Positions 1 through 7,934 of a stretch of 64,000 nt of DNA are shown one piece after another. Numbering within the stretch: the first letter of the stretch is position 1; each line of letters begins with the position of its first letter. Source of the stretch: Pedomonas sp051304405 (GTDB lineage: Bacteria; Pseudomonadota; Alphaproteobacteria; Sphingomonadales; Sphingomonadaceae); the NCBI RefSeq assembly GCF_051304405.1, contig NZ_JBPPGG010000002.1:310001-374000 (forward strand), read 5' to 3'. The notes under the pieces were generated by a model. The model was not told the origin of the DNA. It made no database searches and saw only the letters and a list, made by a program, of their open reading frames with translations. The position numbers were made by a program, and so were the translations under genes.

Positions 1-1002
1 CTCATCATTCCCGCCCAGATGGCCACCCCCGACGCCATCAACTTCATGGCCAAGTATGGCCGCGGCCTCATCTGCCTGTCGCTGACCGCCGAGCGGGTGC
101 GCCAGCTTGAGCTGCCGCTGATGAGCCAGAACAACGGCACCCGGCACGAGACCGCCTTCACCGTCTCCATCGAGGCCAAGGAGGGCGTCACCACCGGCAT
201 CTCCGCCGCCGACCGCGCCCGCACCATCGCCGTGGCGATCGACCCCACCAAGGGCAAGGAGCACATCGTCACCCCCGGTCACGTCTTCCCGCTGATGGCG
301 CGCGAGGGCGGCGTGCTGGTCCGCGCCGGCCACACGGAAGCGGCGGTGGACATCGCCCGCCTCGCCGGGCTGATGCCCGCGGGCGTGATCTGCGAGATCA
401 TGAACGACGACGGCACCATGGCCCGCCTGCCGGACCTGATCGCCTTCGCCCAGTTGCACGGCCTGAAGGTGGGCACCATCGCCGACCTGATCGCCTACCG
501 CCGCCGCTATGACAATCTGGTGGAGTGCATCGCCGAAGGCGAGATGGAGAGCGAGTACGGCGGCACCTGGAAGCTCAAGACCTACGCCAACAAGGCGGAG
601 TATGCGGAGCATCTGGTGCTCATCAAGGGCGATATCGACCCCGCCAGGCCGACGCTCGTGCGGATGCATGCCCTCTCCATCTTCAACGACATGCTGGGCG
701 AGGTGAGCGAGCGCACCGGCCAGCTTCAGGCCGCCATGCGGACCATCGGCAAGCATGGCTCGGGCGTGATCGTCATCATCCGCGACACCCGGCCGGACCG
801 GCTGTCCCAGATCATGAATGCCCGCGCGTCCGAATCCCGCGAGGAACATGTGCTGCGCGACTACGGCATCGGCGCGCAGATCCTGGTGGATCTGGGCGTC
901 AGGGATCTGGTCCTGCTGACCCGCTCGGCGCGCCACAACATCATCGGCCTTGAGGGCTACGGCCTTCAGGTGGTCGACGAGATCGAGCTGTCGGACGACT
1001 GA
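1..1002 (+). CDS. ribBA: RibBA-type 3,4-dihydroxy-2-butanone 4-phosphate synthase with degenerate GTP cyclohydrolase II domain (5' partial)
   Basis: The reading frame is open from base 1, so the start lies upstream of the window; 333 residues are visible. The first about 200 residues are the DHBP synthase (RibB) domain, which turns ribulose 5-phosphate into the four-carbon riboflavin precursor. Hallmarks are YGRGLICLSLT near the beginning and PGHVFPL followed by REGGVLVRAGHTEA at about residues 92-114. The remaining about 125 residues align with GTP cyclohydrolase II, but the three zinc-binding cysteines are gone: the HSECLTGD stretch reads HALSIFND, and no LRCDCG equivalent is present. The second domain is therefore probably inactive for GTP hydrolysis and may be structural or regulatory, as proposed for other alphaproteobacterial RibBA proteins. 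ribH follows 80 bp downstream. Confidence 0.93.
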   Translation, partial: LIIPAQMATPDAINFMAKYGRGLICLSLTAERVRQLELPLMSQNNGTRHETAFTVSIEAKEGVTTGISAADRARTIAVAIDPTKGKEHIVTPGHVFPLMAREGGVLVRAGHTEAAVDIARLAGLMPAGVICEIMNDDGTMARLPDLIAFAQLHGLKVGTIADLIAYRRRYDNLVECIAEGEMESEYGGTWKLKTYANKAEYAEHLVLIKGDIDPARPTLVRMHALSIFNDMLGEVSERTGQLQAAMRTIGKHGSGVIVIIRDTRPDRLSQIMNARASESREEHVLRDYGIGAQILVDLGVRDLVLLTRSARHNIIGLEGYGLQVVDEIELSDD

Positions 1003-1082
1003 GGCGGGGGCGGGGCCGCCGCCAGGGCGGCCCTCCCGCGCCGGTTCCGGCCCGTTTTTCACTGAGTTTGCTAGGTAAGTTC

Positions 1083-1520
1083 ATGACCGCACCGCATATC
1101 CTGATTGTCGAGGCCCGGTTCTACGAGGATGTGGCCGACGAACTGGTGGTCGGCGCCATCCAGACCCTCGAGGCCGCCGGCGCAACGTGGGATCGGATCG
1201 CCGTGCCGGGCGCTTTCGAGATTCCGGGCGCGATCGCCATGGCCGCCAGAAGCGGCAAGTACGACGGCTACGTGGCGCTGGGCCTCGTCGTGCGGGGCGA
1301 GACCACCCACTACGACTACGTGTGCGAGGAAAGCGCCCGGGGCCTGATGGATCTGGCGGTGCGCGAGCGCCTCGCCATCGGTTACGGCATCCTGACGACG
1401 GAGAACTTCCGTCAGGCGTGGGAGCGGGCCCGGGTGGGTCAGGGCAACAAGGGCCGCGCCGCCGCCGAGGCCGCCCTGACGATGGTGGGCTACCGCCGCC
1501 GCTTTGGCGCGGAAGGGTGA
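1083..1520 (+). CDS. ribH: 6,7-dimethyl-8-ribityllumazine synthase
   Basis: This 145-residue protein has the usual lumazine synthase length. The enzyme condenses the RibB product with the pyrimidinedione intermediate in the penultimate step of riboflavin synthesis. Family signatures are VPGAFEIPGAI, GLVVRGETTHYDYVCEESARG and GILTTEN, the middle one containing the substrate-binding and catalytic His. I chose the ATG at 1083 because an AGGTAAG ribosome-binding sequence lies just upstream; an in-frame TTG at 1068 would add five unsupported residues. It lies between ribBA and nusB, a common alphaproteobacterial order. Confidence 0.96.
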   Translation: MTAPHILIVEARFYEDVADELVVGAIQTLEAAGATWDRIAVPGAFEIPGAIAMAARSGKYDGYVALGLVVRGETTHYDYVCEESARGLMDLAVRERLAIGYGILTTENFRQAWERARVGQGNKGRAAAEAALTMVGYRRRFGAEG

Positions 1521-1526
1521 TGAGCC

Positions 1527-2015
1527 GTGGCTGACCAGACGCTGAAACCCAAGACCCGTCCCGGCACGCCGCGCAGCGCGGCGCGTCTCGCCGCCGTGCA
1601 GGCGCTGTACCAGATCGAGATGGCGAGCGACTCCGTCCCCCGCGTGATCAAGGAATTCCACGATCACCGGCTCGGCAGCGAGATCGAGGGCGACACCTAC
1701 ATCCGCGCCGACCGCAACCTGTTCGACGACATCGTCGCGGGCGCGTGGGCCCGCCGCGAGGAGCTGGACGGGCTGATCGCCCGCCACCTGGCCGAGGGCT
1801 GGACGCTGGAACGGCTCGACCGCCCGATGCGCCAGATCCTGCGCGCCGGTGCCTACGAGCTGGTCGCCCGGCCGGACGTGCCGACGGCGGTGGTCATCAC
1901 CGAGTATGTGGACGTGGCCCACGCCTTCTACGAGCCGCGCGAGGCGGCGTTCGTGAACGGCCTTCTCGACCGGGTGGGCGAGGCGGCCGGCCGCAAGGGC
2001 AACGGCGCCAAGTGA
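1527..2015 (+). CDS. nusB: Transcription antitermination factor NusB
   Basis: The protein has 162 residues and starts at a GTG six bases after the ribH stop. NusB binds boxA RNA together with ribosomal protein S10 and supports rRNA antitermination. The N-terminus has the family pattern SAARLAAVQALYQIE, and the C-terminal helices carry AVVITEYVDVAHAF and FVNGLLDRV. Length and order of these motifs are normal. The stop codon overlaps the thiL start (GTGA), implying translational coupling. Confidence 0.95.
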   Translation: MADQTLKPKTRPGTPRSAARLAAVQALYQIEMASDSVPRVIKEFHDHRLGSEIEGDTYIRADRNLFDDIVAGAWARREELDGLIARHLAEGWTLERLDRPMRQILRAGAYELVARPDVPTAVVITEYVDVAHAFYEPREAAFVNGLLDRVGEAAGRKGNGAK

Positions 2016-3022
2016 GGGAGTTCGAGCTGATCGGCCGCCTGCTCGCGCCGATCGCTCGCGCGCCCGAGGCCCGCGGCCTCAAGGATGACGTGGCCGTGTG
2101 GTCCGCGCCGGCGGGCTGCGAGGTGGTGCTGACCAAGGACATGGCAGCCGAGGGCGTGCATTTCCTCGCCGACGATCCGCCCGAGGCCATCGCCGCCAAG
2201 CTGCTGCGGGTGAACCTTTCCGACCTTGCCTCCAAGGGGGCGGTGCCCCGGGGCGTGCTGCTGGGGCTCGGCCTGACGCCCGCGCAGGACGAACCCTGGC
2301 TGCGCCGCTTCACCGAGGGGCTGGCGGCGGATCTGGCACGCCATGACGTCCAGCTCTGGGGCGGCGACACCATCCGGGCGGGCGAGCGGCTGGTGCTCAG
2401 CCTCACCGCCATCGGCACCGCACCCCATGGCGCGGCGCTCAGCCGGGCGCACGCGCGGGCGGGGGACGATGTCTATGTGACCGGCACGATCGGCGATGCC
2501 TGGCTCGGCCTTCAGGTGCTCACCGGCGCGCTCGACCTGCCGCCCGCCCACCGGGCGGCGGTGGTGCAGCGCTACCGCTGGCCCGAGCCGCGCGTGGCGC
2601 TGGGCCCGGCGCTGCCCGGCATCGCCCGCGCCTCGGCGGACGTGTCGGACGGCCTCTTGGCGGATGCCCGCCACATCGCGGCGGCCTCCGGCGTGCGGGT
2701 GGTGCTGGAGGCGGCGCGCCTGCCGCTGTCGGACGCCGCAGCGGCGTGGGTGGACGCAGACGCGGGTGTGGGCGCGGCGGACAGCCTTTCCCGGCGCGTG
2801 CAGCTGGCCTCGGGGGGCGACGACTACGAGATCGTCTTTACCGCCAGCCCCCGGGACCGGGAGACGGTGTTGGGGCTTTGTCAACGATTTGGGATTAGGA
2901 TTTCCCGAATCGGACGGGTCGAGGCGGGCGAGGGGCTGATGCTCCTCGGACCGGACGGCACGGCCCTTGCGCTGACCAAGCTGGGGTATGAGCATGGCGG
3001 GAGCAGACGGGGACAGGACTGA
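2012..3022 (+). CDS. thiL: Thiamine-monophosphate kinase
   Basis: ThiL phosphorylates thiamine monophosphate to the active diphosphate cofactor. The 336-residue product begins with the typical FELIGRLLAP and has the AIR-synthase-like nucleotide-binding stretches GLKDDVAVW, TKDMAAEGVHF and VNLSDLASKGA. ADVSDGLLADARHIA and ASGGDDYEIVF lie in the second half. I place the start at the GTG at 2012, which overlaps the nusB stop by four bases; an open frame continues upstream inside nusB but has no family similarity. Its end overlaps the next gene by about 30 bases. Confidence 0.95.
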   Translation: MREFELIGRLLAPIARAPEARGLKDDVAVWSAPAGCEVVLTKDMAAEGVHFLADDPPEAIAAKLLRVNLSDLASKGAVPRGVLLGLGLTPAQDEPWLRRFTEGLAADLARHDVQLWGGDTIRAGERLVLSLTAIGTAPHGAALSRAHARAGDDVYVTGTIGDAWLGLQVLTGALDLPPAHRAAVVQRYRWPEPRVALGPALPGIARASADVSDGLLADARHIAAASGVRVVLEAARLPLSDAAAAWVDADAGVGAADSLSRRVQLASGGDDYEIVFTASPRDRETVLGLCQRFGIRISRIGRVEAGEGLMLLGPDGTALALTKLGYEHGGSRRGQD

Positions 3023-3503
3023 GGCCGACGCCGGCGCAGCGTCCCGCAAACGATCCAGACTCATCGCGCTCACGCTGCTGGCGGCCGGGCTGATCGCCGG
3101 AGGCGGCGGCGCGAGCGCCTACTTCCTGCTGACCGGCGGTGCGGGCGCCGCGGCGGCGCTGGCGCCGGAAGCGTCCGAGACGCCGCAGGCTCCGCCCGCG
3201 TTCGTCTCCCTCAACCGCCTGACGGTGCCGCTGGTTGCGCCCGGCGGCGCCCTCAGCGGCTATGTGAACCTCGACCTCCAGCTGGAGGTGGGGGAGCAGG
3301 ACGCGGACTTCGTCAAGGCGCGGATGCCGCTGGTGCGCCACGCCATCAACCACAGGCTCTCCACCACGTCGGTTGCCGATGCCCGCAACCCGCTGCTGCT
3401 GGATTACGACGCCGCCGAGACGGTGCTGCGCGACGCCGCCAACGAATCGCTCGGCAAGCCGGTGGTGCGCACGGTGCAGATCACCACGGTCCTGCCGCTC
3501 TGA
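2988..3503 (+). CDS. FliL-like single-pass membrane protein
   Basis: The product has 171 residues: a short cytoplasmic head, one membrane segment (LIALTLLAAGLIAGGGG, about residues 25-41), an alanine-rich linker, and a periplasmic domain. The periplasmic part has the FliL layout: a FVSLNRLTVPL strand, a NLDLQLEVG strand, a helix (DADFVKARMPLVRHAI) and a C-terminal VRTVQITTVLPL strand. FliL normally supports flagellar stators, yet no flagellar gene is in view, so I infer only the fold. Translation may begin at 2988 or at the ATG at 2994; both overlap the end of thiL, so the gene is probably coupled to it. Confidence 0.7.
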   Translation: MSMAGADGDRTEADAGAASRKRSRLIALTLLAAGLIAGGGGASAYFLLTGGAGAAAALAPEASETPQAPPAFVSLNRLTVPLVAPGGALSGYVNLDLQLEVGEQDADFVKARMPLVRHAINHRLSTTSVADARNPLLLDYDAAETVLRDAANESLGKPVVRTVQITTVLPL

Positions 3504-3810
3504 GCCTGCCGCCCCGGGGCGGTGCGTTTCGGCAGCGTAACTGCCATTTTCCCTGCTGTTTTCCCCGCAATCCGGTCTCCGCCGCGAGATCGCTTGCATG
3601 GCCCTTGTGCATTTGCAACGATCCGCCGCAGTTGCGACGTACAGTCCGTAGCGTCGGGAGCCGGTTGCGGTCCCTTGGGCGAGCCACCGCTCCAACCTGT
3701 TGATTCCATGCTTTTACCCAAACGAGGGCCGGGTTTCCGGCCCCGGCGAACATCGTTTCGTTGCGATGCGTTCGTGCACAAAAGCCATGCGAACCAAGGG
3801 GGAATCGCTC
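3504..3810. other. 307-bp intergenic region before hppA
   Basis: No credible gene is seen here. The stretch is less GC-rich than its surroundings in places and must hold the hppA promoter, but I could not assign convincing -35/-10 boxes or a terminator for the upstream operon. The last bases carry the hppA ribosome binding site AAGGGGGA, about eight bases before the chosen GTG. Confidence 0.5.
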
Positions 3811-5913
3811 GTGGACATACTTTACGTGTCAATCGGGTGCGGGATCGTCGCGCTGCTTTACGGCGTGCTGGCGGCCCGCTCGGTGCTGGGAGCCTCGGCG
3901 GGCTCCGAGACGATGCAGCAGATTGCCGCCGCCATTCAGGAAGGGGCGAGGGCGTACCTGAACCGCCAGTACAGCACCATCGCGGTGGTGGGCGTGATCG
4001 TGGCGGCGATCATCTTCTTCACGCTCGGCCTCTATCCGGCCGTGGGCTTTGCCATCGGCGCCATCTGCTCGGGGCTGGCCGGGTTCATCGGCATGAACGT
4101 CTCGGTCCGGGCCAATGTGCGCACGGCGGAGGCGGCGCGGCAGGGGTTGCAGCAGGGGCTGACCCTCTCGTTCCGCGCCGGGGCCATCACCGGCCTGCTG
4201 GTGGCGGGCCTCGCGCTGCTGGCGATTGCGGTCTACTTCTTCGTGCTGACCCGGGTGCTGGACCATGCGGCGAGCGACCGGGTGGTCATCGACGCGCTGG
4301 TGGCGCTGGGCTTTGGCGCCTCGCTCATTTCCATCTTCGCGCGCCTTGGCGGGGGCATCTTCACCAAGGCGGCGGACGTGGGCGCGGACCTGGTCGGCAA
4401 GGTGGAGGCGGGCATTCCCGAGGATGACCCGCGCAACCCGGCCGTGATCGCCGACAACGTGGGCGACAACGTGGGCGACTGCGCCGGCATGGCCGCCGAC
4501 CTGTTCGAGACCTACGTGGTCACCATCGGCGCGACCATGGTGCTCTCGGCCTTGCTGTTCGGCGCGGACCAGGACGCGGCCCTGCTCGGCAACCTCATGG
4601 TGCTGCCGCTGGCCATCGGCGGCCTGTGCATCCTCACCTCCATCATCGGCACCTTCTTCGTGCGGCTGGGCAAGTCGCAGAACATCATGGGGGCGCTCTA
4701 CAAGGGCTTCTGGGTGACGGCGGTGCTCTCGGCCATCGGCTTCTGGTTCCTCATCCCCTATGTGGTGGGGCCGGGCGGCGCGGCGATCACCGCCGGCGGC
4801 ATGACCTTCAGCGCCCAGAGCCTGTTCATCTGCAGCCTCGTCGGGCTGGCGGTGACGGCGCTGCTCGTCTGGATCACCGAATACTACACCGGCACCAACT
4901 TCCGCCCGGTGCGCTCCATCGCCCTGGCGTCGGTGACGGGCCACGGCACCAACATCATCCAGGGGCTGGCGGTGAGCCTGGAGGCGACGGCGCTGCCGAC
5001 CATCGTCATCTGCGCGGGCATGATCTTCACCTACAGCCTGGCGGGCGTGATGGGCATTGCCTTTGCCGCCACGGCCATGCTGGCGCTGGCGGGCATGGTG
5101 GTGGCGCTGGACGCCTACGGGCCGGTCACCGACAACGCGGGCGGCATCGCCGAAATGGCGGGGCTGGATGCCAGCGTGCGCAAGAACACGGACGCGCTGG
5201 ACGCGGTGGGCAACACCACCAAGGCGGTCACCAAGGGCTATGCCATCGGCTCGGCGGGGCTGGCCGCGCTGGTGCTGTTCGGCGCCTACGCGGCGGACCT
5301 CAACACCTTCTTCGGCGAGCTGACCATCGACTTCTCGCTGGCCAACCCCTACGTGGTGGTCGGCCTGCTGCTGGGCGCGCTGCTGCCCTACCTGTTCGGC
5401 GCGCTCGGCATGACCGCGGTGGGCCGCGCGGCGGGCTCGGTGGTCGAGGAGGTGCGGGGCCAGTTCCGCGACAACCCGGGCATCATGGCGGGCACGTCCA
5501 AGCCCGACTATGCGCGCACGGTCGATCTGGTCACCAAGGCGGCGATCCGGGAGATGATCATCCCCAGCCTGCTGCCGGTGCTGGCGCCGCTCGTCGTCTA
5601 CTTCGTCATCAGCGCGGTGGCGGGGCAGGCGCAAGGGTTCGCCGCGCTCGGGGCGCTGCTGCTGGGCGTGATCGTCGGCGGGCTGTTCGTCGCCATCTCC
5701 ATGACCTCGGGCGGCGGTGCGTGGGACAACGCCAAGAAGTACATCGAGGATGGCAACCACGGCGGCAAGGGCTCGGACGCCCACAAGGCGGCCGTGACCG
5801 GCGACACGGTGGGCGACCCTTACAAGGACACCGCCGGTCCCGCCGTGAACCCCATGATCAAGATCACCAACATCGTGGCCCTGCTGCTGCTGGCGGCGCT
5901 GGCGCACGGGTAA
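3811..5913 (+). CDS. hppA: K+-independent proton-translocating membrane pyrophosphatase
   Basis: HppA hydrolyses pyrophosphate and pumps protons across the inner membrane. The 700-residue, multi-membrane-segment product contains the catalytic block DVGADLVGKVEAGIPEDDPR followed by DNVGDNVGDCAGMAADLFE, and near the C-terminus DNAKKYIEDG and GDTVGDPYKDTAGPA. The sequence GNTTKAVTKGYAIGS has Lys where K+-dependent enzymes have Ala, marking the K+-independent class. I chose the GTG at 3811 because AAGGGGGA sits at correct spacing and the protein then begins with the first membrane helix; in-frame ATGs at 3787 and 3700 would add a hydrophilic tail not usual for the family. It is a single-gene unit with its own terminator. 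Confidence 0.96.
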   Translation: MDILYVSIGCGIVALLYGVLAARSVLGASAGSETMQQIAAAIQEGARAYLNRQYSTIAVVGVIVAAIIFFTLGLYPAVGFAIGAICSGLAGFIGMNVSVRANVRTAEAARQGLQQGLTLSFRAGAITGLLVAGLALLAIAVYFFVLTRVLDHAASDRVVIDALVALGFGASLISIFARLGGGIFTKAADVGADLVGKVEAGIPEDDPRNPAVIADNVGDNVGDCAGMAADLFETYVVTIGATMVLSALLFGADQDAALLGNLMVLPLAIGGLCILTSIIGTFFVRLGKSQNIMGALYKGFWVTAVLSAIGFWFLIPYVVGPGGAAITAGGMTFSAQSLFICSLVGLAVTALLVWITEYYTGTNFRPVRSIALASVTGHGTNIIQGLAVSLEATALPTIVICAGMIFTYSLAGVMGIAFAATAMLALAGMVVALDAYGPVTDNAGGIAEMAGLDASVRKNTDALDAVGNTTKAVTKGYAIGSAGLAALVLFGAYAADLNTFFGELTIDFSLANPYVVVGLLLGALLPYLFGALGMTAVGRAAGSVVEEVRGQFRDNPGIMAGTSKPDYARTVDLVTKAAIREMIIPSLLPVLAPLVVYFVISAVAGQAQGFAALGALLLGVIVGGLFVAISMTSGGGAWDNAKKYIEDGNHGGKGSDAHKAAVTGDTVGDPYKDTAGPAVNPMIKITNIVALLLLAALAHG

Positions 5914-5922
5914 TCGGGGGCG

Positions 5923-5948
5923 GCAGGAGGCGCACGTCCGCCTCCTGC
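5923..5948 (+). repeat. Variable-stem intergenic hairpin, copy A (after hppA)
   Basis: GCAGGAGGCG pairs perfectly with CGCCTCCTGC over 10 bp around a six-base loop. It is followed by ACCCTCCATCCGGTTTC and then the hppA terminator. This is one of ten copies in the window with the same architecture but different stem sequences. Confidence 0.8.
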
Positions 5949-5967
5949 ACCCTCCATCCGGTTTCAG

Positions 5968-6004
5968 GGGCCGTGCCGGTCAGCCCGGGCACGGCCCTTT
6001 TTCT
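5968..6004 (+). terminator. Rho-independent terminator of hppA
   Basis: A perfect 10-bp stem, GGGCCGTGCC with GGCACGGCCC, has a ten-base loop and is followed by a T-rich tail (TTTTTCTTTC). It lies 55 bp past the hppA stop and directly downstream of hairpin copy A. Confidence 0.88.
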
Positions 6005-6043
6005 TTCCGGGACCGGGGGAGGGCGGCGCGGAAAACGAAGGGG

Positions 6044-6065
6044 TGCAGGGGACGAGTCCCCTGCA
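6044..6065 (-). repeat. Variable-stem intergenic hairpin, copy B (reverse orientation, after GNAT gene)
   Basis: TGCAGGGGA pairs with TCCCCTGCA over 9 bp around CGAG. Read on the minus strand it is followed by CCCCTTCGTTTTCCGCGCCG, the tract that marks this family. The orientation therefore matches the convergent acetyltransferase gene, whose stop is about 170 bp away. Confidence 0.75.
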
Positions 6066-6117
6066 AAAGCCCCTGTTTCCTTAACATAACGCGAAATCGA
6101 CGCTACGGGGGTTTAAA

Positions 6118-6201
6118 CGCCCGTAGAGAGGTTTTTGCCTATCCACGCTGGGGTGGTGGCGGGCGGGTCTGTTTCGGCGCTGCAAGGGGCCTCTACGGGC
6201 G
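6118..6201. repeat. 11-bp inverted repeat between hppA and the GNAT gene
   Basis: CGCCCGTAGAG (6118-6128) is repeated in inverted form as CTCTACGGGCG (6191-6201). The left arm also forms a local stem CTACGGG/CCCGTAG around a GTTTAAAC palindrome (6103-6126). Function is unknown; the local stem followed by GTTTTTG could act as a backup terminator in the plus direction. Confidence 0.45.
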
Positions 6202-6233
6202 ATTACGGGGCATGTAGGTTGCTGGAGGTCCGC

Positions 6234-6740
6234 TTATGCGGTCTCGCCGCTGCCGGGCCGGGTCAGGTCCTGATAGAACACCAGGGCATCGACGAAGCCG
6301 AAGCGCGGGTGCTCGAACGCGCCGGGCAGGCGGCCGACGATCTGGAAGCCCAGCGCCTGCCACAGGCGCACCGCGCCCTCGTTGGTGGAGATGACGAAGT
6401 TGAACTGCATTCCCCGGTAGCCAAGCTGGCGGGCGAGGTCCAGCGAGTGGCGGCACATGCGGCTGGCGACGCCGCGTCCGCGCGCCTGCTCGTGGGTCAT
6501 GTAGCCGCAATTGCAGACGTGGCGGCCGCCGCCCTGCTGGTTGGTGCGCAGGTAGTAGGTGCCGAGGATCTGGCCGTCTTCCTCCAGCACGTGGACGTGG
6601 TGGTTGGGGGAGAGCCAGTAGGCGAGCGCTGCTTCGCGGCTCATGTCCCGGTCCAGCGTGTAGGTCTCGCCCGCCCGGATGACGGGCTCGAGAATGGCCC
6701 AGATGGCGTCCTGATCCTCGGGGCGGGCGGGTCTGATCAT
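6234..6740 (-). CDS. GNAT-family N-acetyltransferase
   Basis: The 168-residue protein has the GNAT fold: an N-terminal IRPARPEDQDAIWAIL strand-helix, a central VHVLEEDGQILGTYYL hairpin, the acetyl-CoA binding motif A as ARGRGVASRM, and a C-terminal AVRLWQALGFQIVGRLPGAF segment. It should transfer an acetyl group from acetyl-CoA to an amine, but nothing in the sequence names the substrate. An AGGAGG ribosome-binding sequence precedes the ATG. It is convergent with hppA and transcribed away from the ilvE terminator. Confidence 0.85.
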   Translation of the reverse strand: MIRPARPEDQDAIWAILEPVIRAGETYTLDRDMSREAALAYWLSPNHHVHVLEEDGQILGTYYLRTNQQGGGRHVCNCGYMTHEQARGRGVASRMCRHSLDLARQLGYRGMQFNFVISTNEGAVRLWQALGFQIVGRLPGAFEHPRFGFVDALVFYQDLTRPGSGETA

Positions 6741-6896
6741 GGTGGAACCTCCTCAAAGCAACCGCTGCCGAGCACAGAATAATTCAACCGCATCGTCAAG
6801 GTGGATGTGTCTGTGCTGGCTCGCTTTTTCGGGTCTGATGCGTGATCCGGCCGACGTGCGGCCAGAGGATGAGAAATCCTCCGCAAGATGTTGGTT

Positions 6897-6942
6897 CCTA
6901 AAAGAAACACCCCCGGACGGCCGGGCCATCCGGGGGTGTTTC
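6897..6942 (-). terminator. Rho-independent terminator of ilvE
   Basis: A perfect 14-bp stem, GAAACACCCCCGGA with TCCGGGGGTGTTTC, has an 11-base loop. On the minus strand it is followed by TTTTAGG. It lies 22 bases past the ilvE stop. Confidence 0.88.
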
Positions 6943-6964
6943 GGATCTTGCGCTGCGGCGCCGG

Positions 6965-7849
6965 TCAGGCGTTCAGGCGGCCCCAGACCAGATTGTCGTA
7001 ATCGGTCATCAGGCGCTTGCAGACGTCGCCCGGGGTGAAGCGCCACGGGCCGATCTCGGCGACCGGGGACACCTCGGCGGCGGTGCCGGTGAGGAAGCAC
7101 TCGTCAAAGTCCGACAGCTCCTCCGGCCAGATGGCGCGCACGTGGACCGGGATGCCCGCCCGCTCGGCCAGCTGGATCACGGTCTGCCGGGTGATGCCGT
7201 TGAGGAAGCAGTCGGGCTCCGGCGTGTGGATCTCGCCGTTCTTCACGAAGAAGATGTTGGCGCTGGTGGCCTCGGCCACGCGGCCGCGGTAGTCCAGCAT
7301 CATGGCGTCGGCGCAGCCCTTGTCTTCCGCCGCGTGCTTGGAGACGGTGCAGATCATGTAGAGGCCGGCGGCCTTGGCGGCGCTCGGCGCGGTGTAGGGG
7401 GCCGGGCGGCGGTAGCGGGCGATGTCCAGCTTGAGGCCCTTCAGCCGCTCTTCCATCGAATAGTAGGACGGCCACTCCCAGCAGGCGATGGCCACGTGGA
7501 TCTTCGTCTTCTTCGCCGAGATGCCCATCTGCTCGGAGCCGCGCCAGGCGACCGGGCGCATGTAGCAGTTGGTGAAGCCGTTGGCCTTCATCACCTCGTA
7601 GCAGGCGGCGTTGATCTCGTCGTCGCTGAAGGGAAGGTCGAAACCGAGCAGGTTGGCCGAGGTCCGCAGCCGGGCGGTGTGCTCCGCCAGCTTGAAGATG
7701 GTGCCGTCGTAGGCCCGCTGACCCTCGAAGACCGACGAGCCGTAATGCATGGCGTGAGTGAGGACATGCACCTTGGCGTCGCGATGCGGAACAAGCTCGC
7801 CGTCGAACCAGATGAAACCGTCGCGGTCGTGGAAGGGGCGGTCGGACAT
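6965..7849 (-). CDS. ilvE: Branched-chain amino acid aminotransferase
   Basis: This 294-residue fold-type IV PLP enzyme interconverts Val, Leu and Ile with their 2-oxo acids. It carries FIWFDGELVPHRDAKVHVLT at the N-terminus, HYGSSVFEGQRAY, RPVAWRG, and the PLP lysine at about K159 in PSAAKAAGLYM. The C-terminal half has ATSANIFFVKNGEI, LNGITRQTV and FLTGTAAEVSPV. A GAGAGAGG ribosome-binding sequence precedes the ATG. It is divergent from a MarR regulator across 85 bp, suggesting that the regulator controls it. Confidence 0.94.
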   Translation of the reverse strand: MSDRPFHDRDGFIWFDGELVPHRDAKVHVLTHAMHYGSSVFEGQRAYDGTIFKLAEHTARLRTSANLLGFDLPFSDDEINAACYEVMKANGFTNCYMRPVAWRGSEQMGISAKKTKIHVAIACWEWPSYYSMEERLKGLKLDIARYRRPAPYTAPSAAKAAGLYMICTVSKHAAEDKGCADAMMLDYRGRVAEATSANIFFVKNGEIHTPEPDCFLNGITRQTVIQLAERAGIPVHVRAIWPEELSDFDECFLTGTAAEVSPVAEIGPWRFTPGDVCKRLMTDYDNLVWGRLNA

Positions 7850-7934
7850 GGAACCTCTCTCGGTAACGTTGAATTCTAATATTCTTGTCGGTAGGGGGTT
7901 GCGTTGGGTAACATTCTAAGCGATATAAGTCAAC
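7850..7934. promoter_or_regulatory. Divergent ilvE/marR promoter region with repeat elements
   Basis: The 85-bp region is AT-richer than its surroundings. It has an interrupted palindrome GAATTCTAATATTC (7871-7884) and a direct repeat, GGTAACGTTGAATTC and GGTAACATTCTAAG, which could be operator sequences. Towards marR, TTGCGT (7899-7904) and GATATA (7922-7927) are 17 bp apart, a plausible but weak promoter placing the start of transcription close to the ATG. Assignments are inference. Confidence 0.5.

Noticed and set aside
3829..5907. Long reverse open frame opposite hppA
   Set aside because: His/Arg/Gln-rich product with no family pattern; it is the antisense shadow of hppA in GC-rich DNA.
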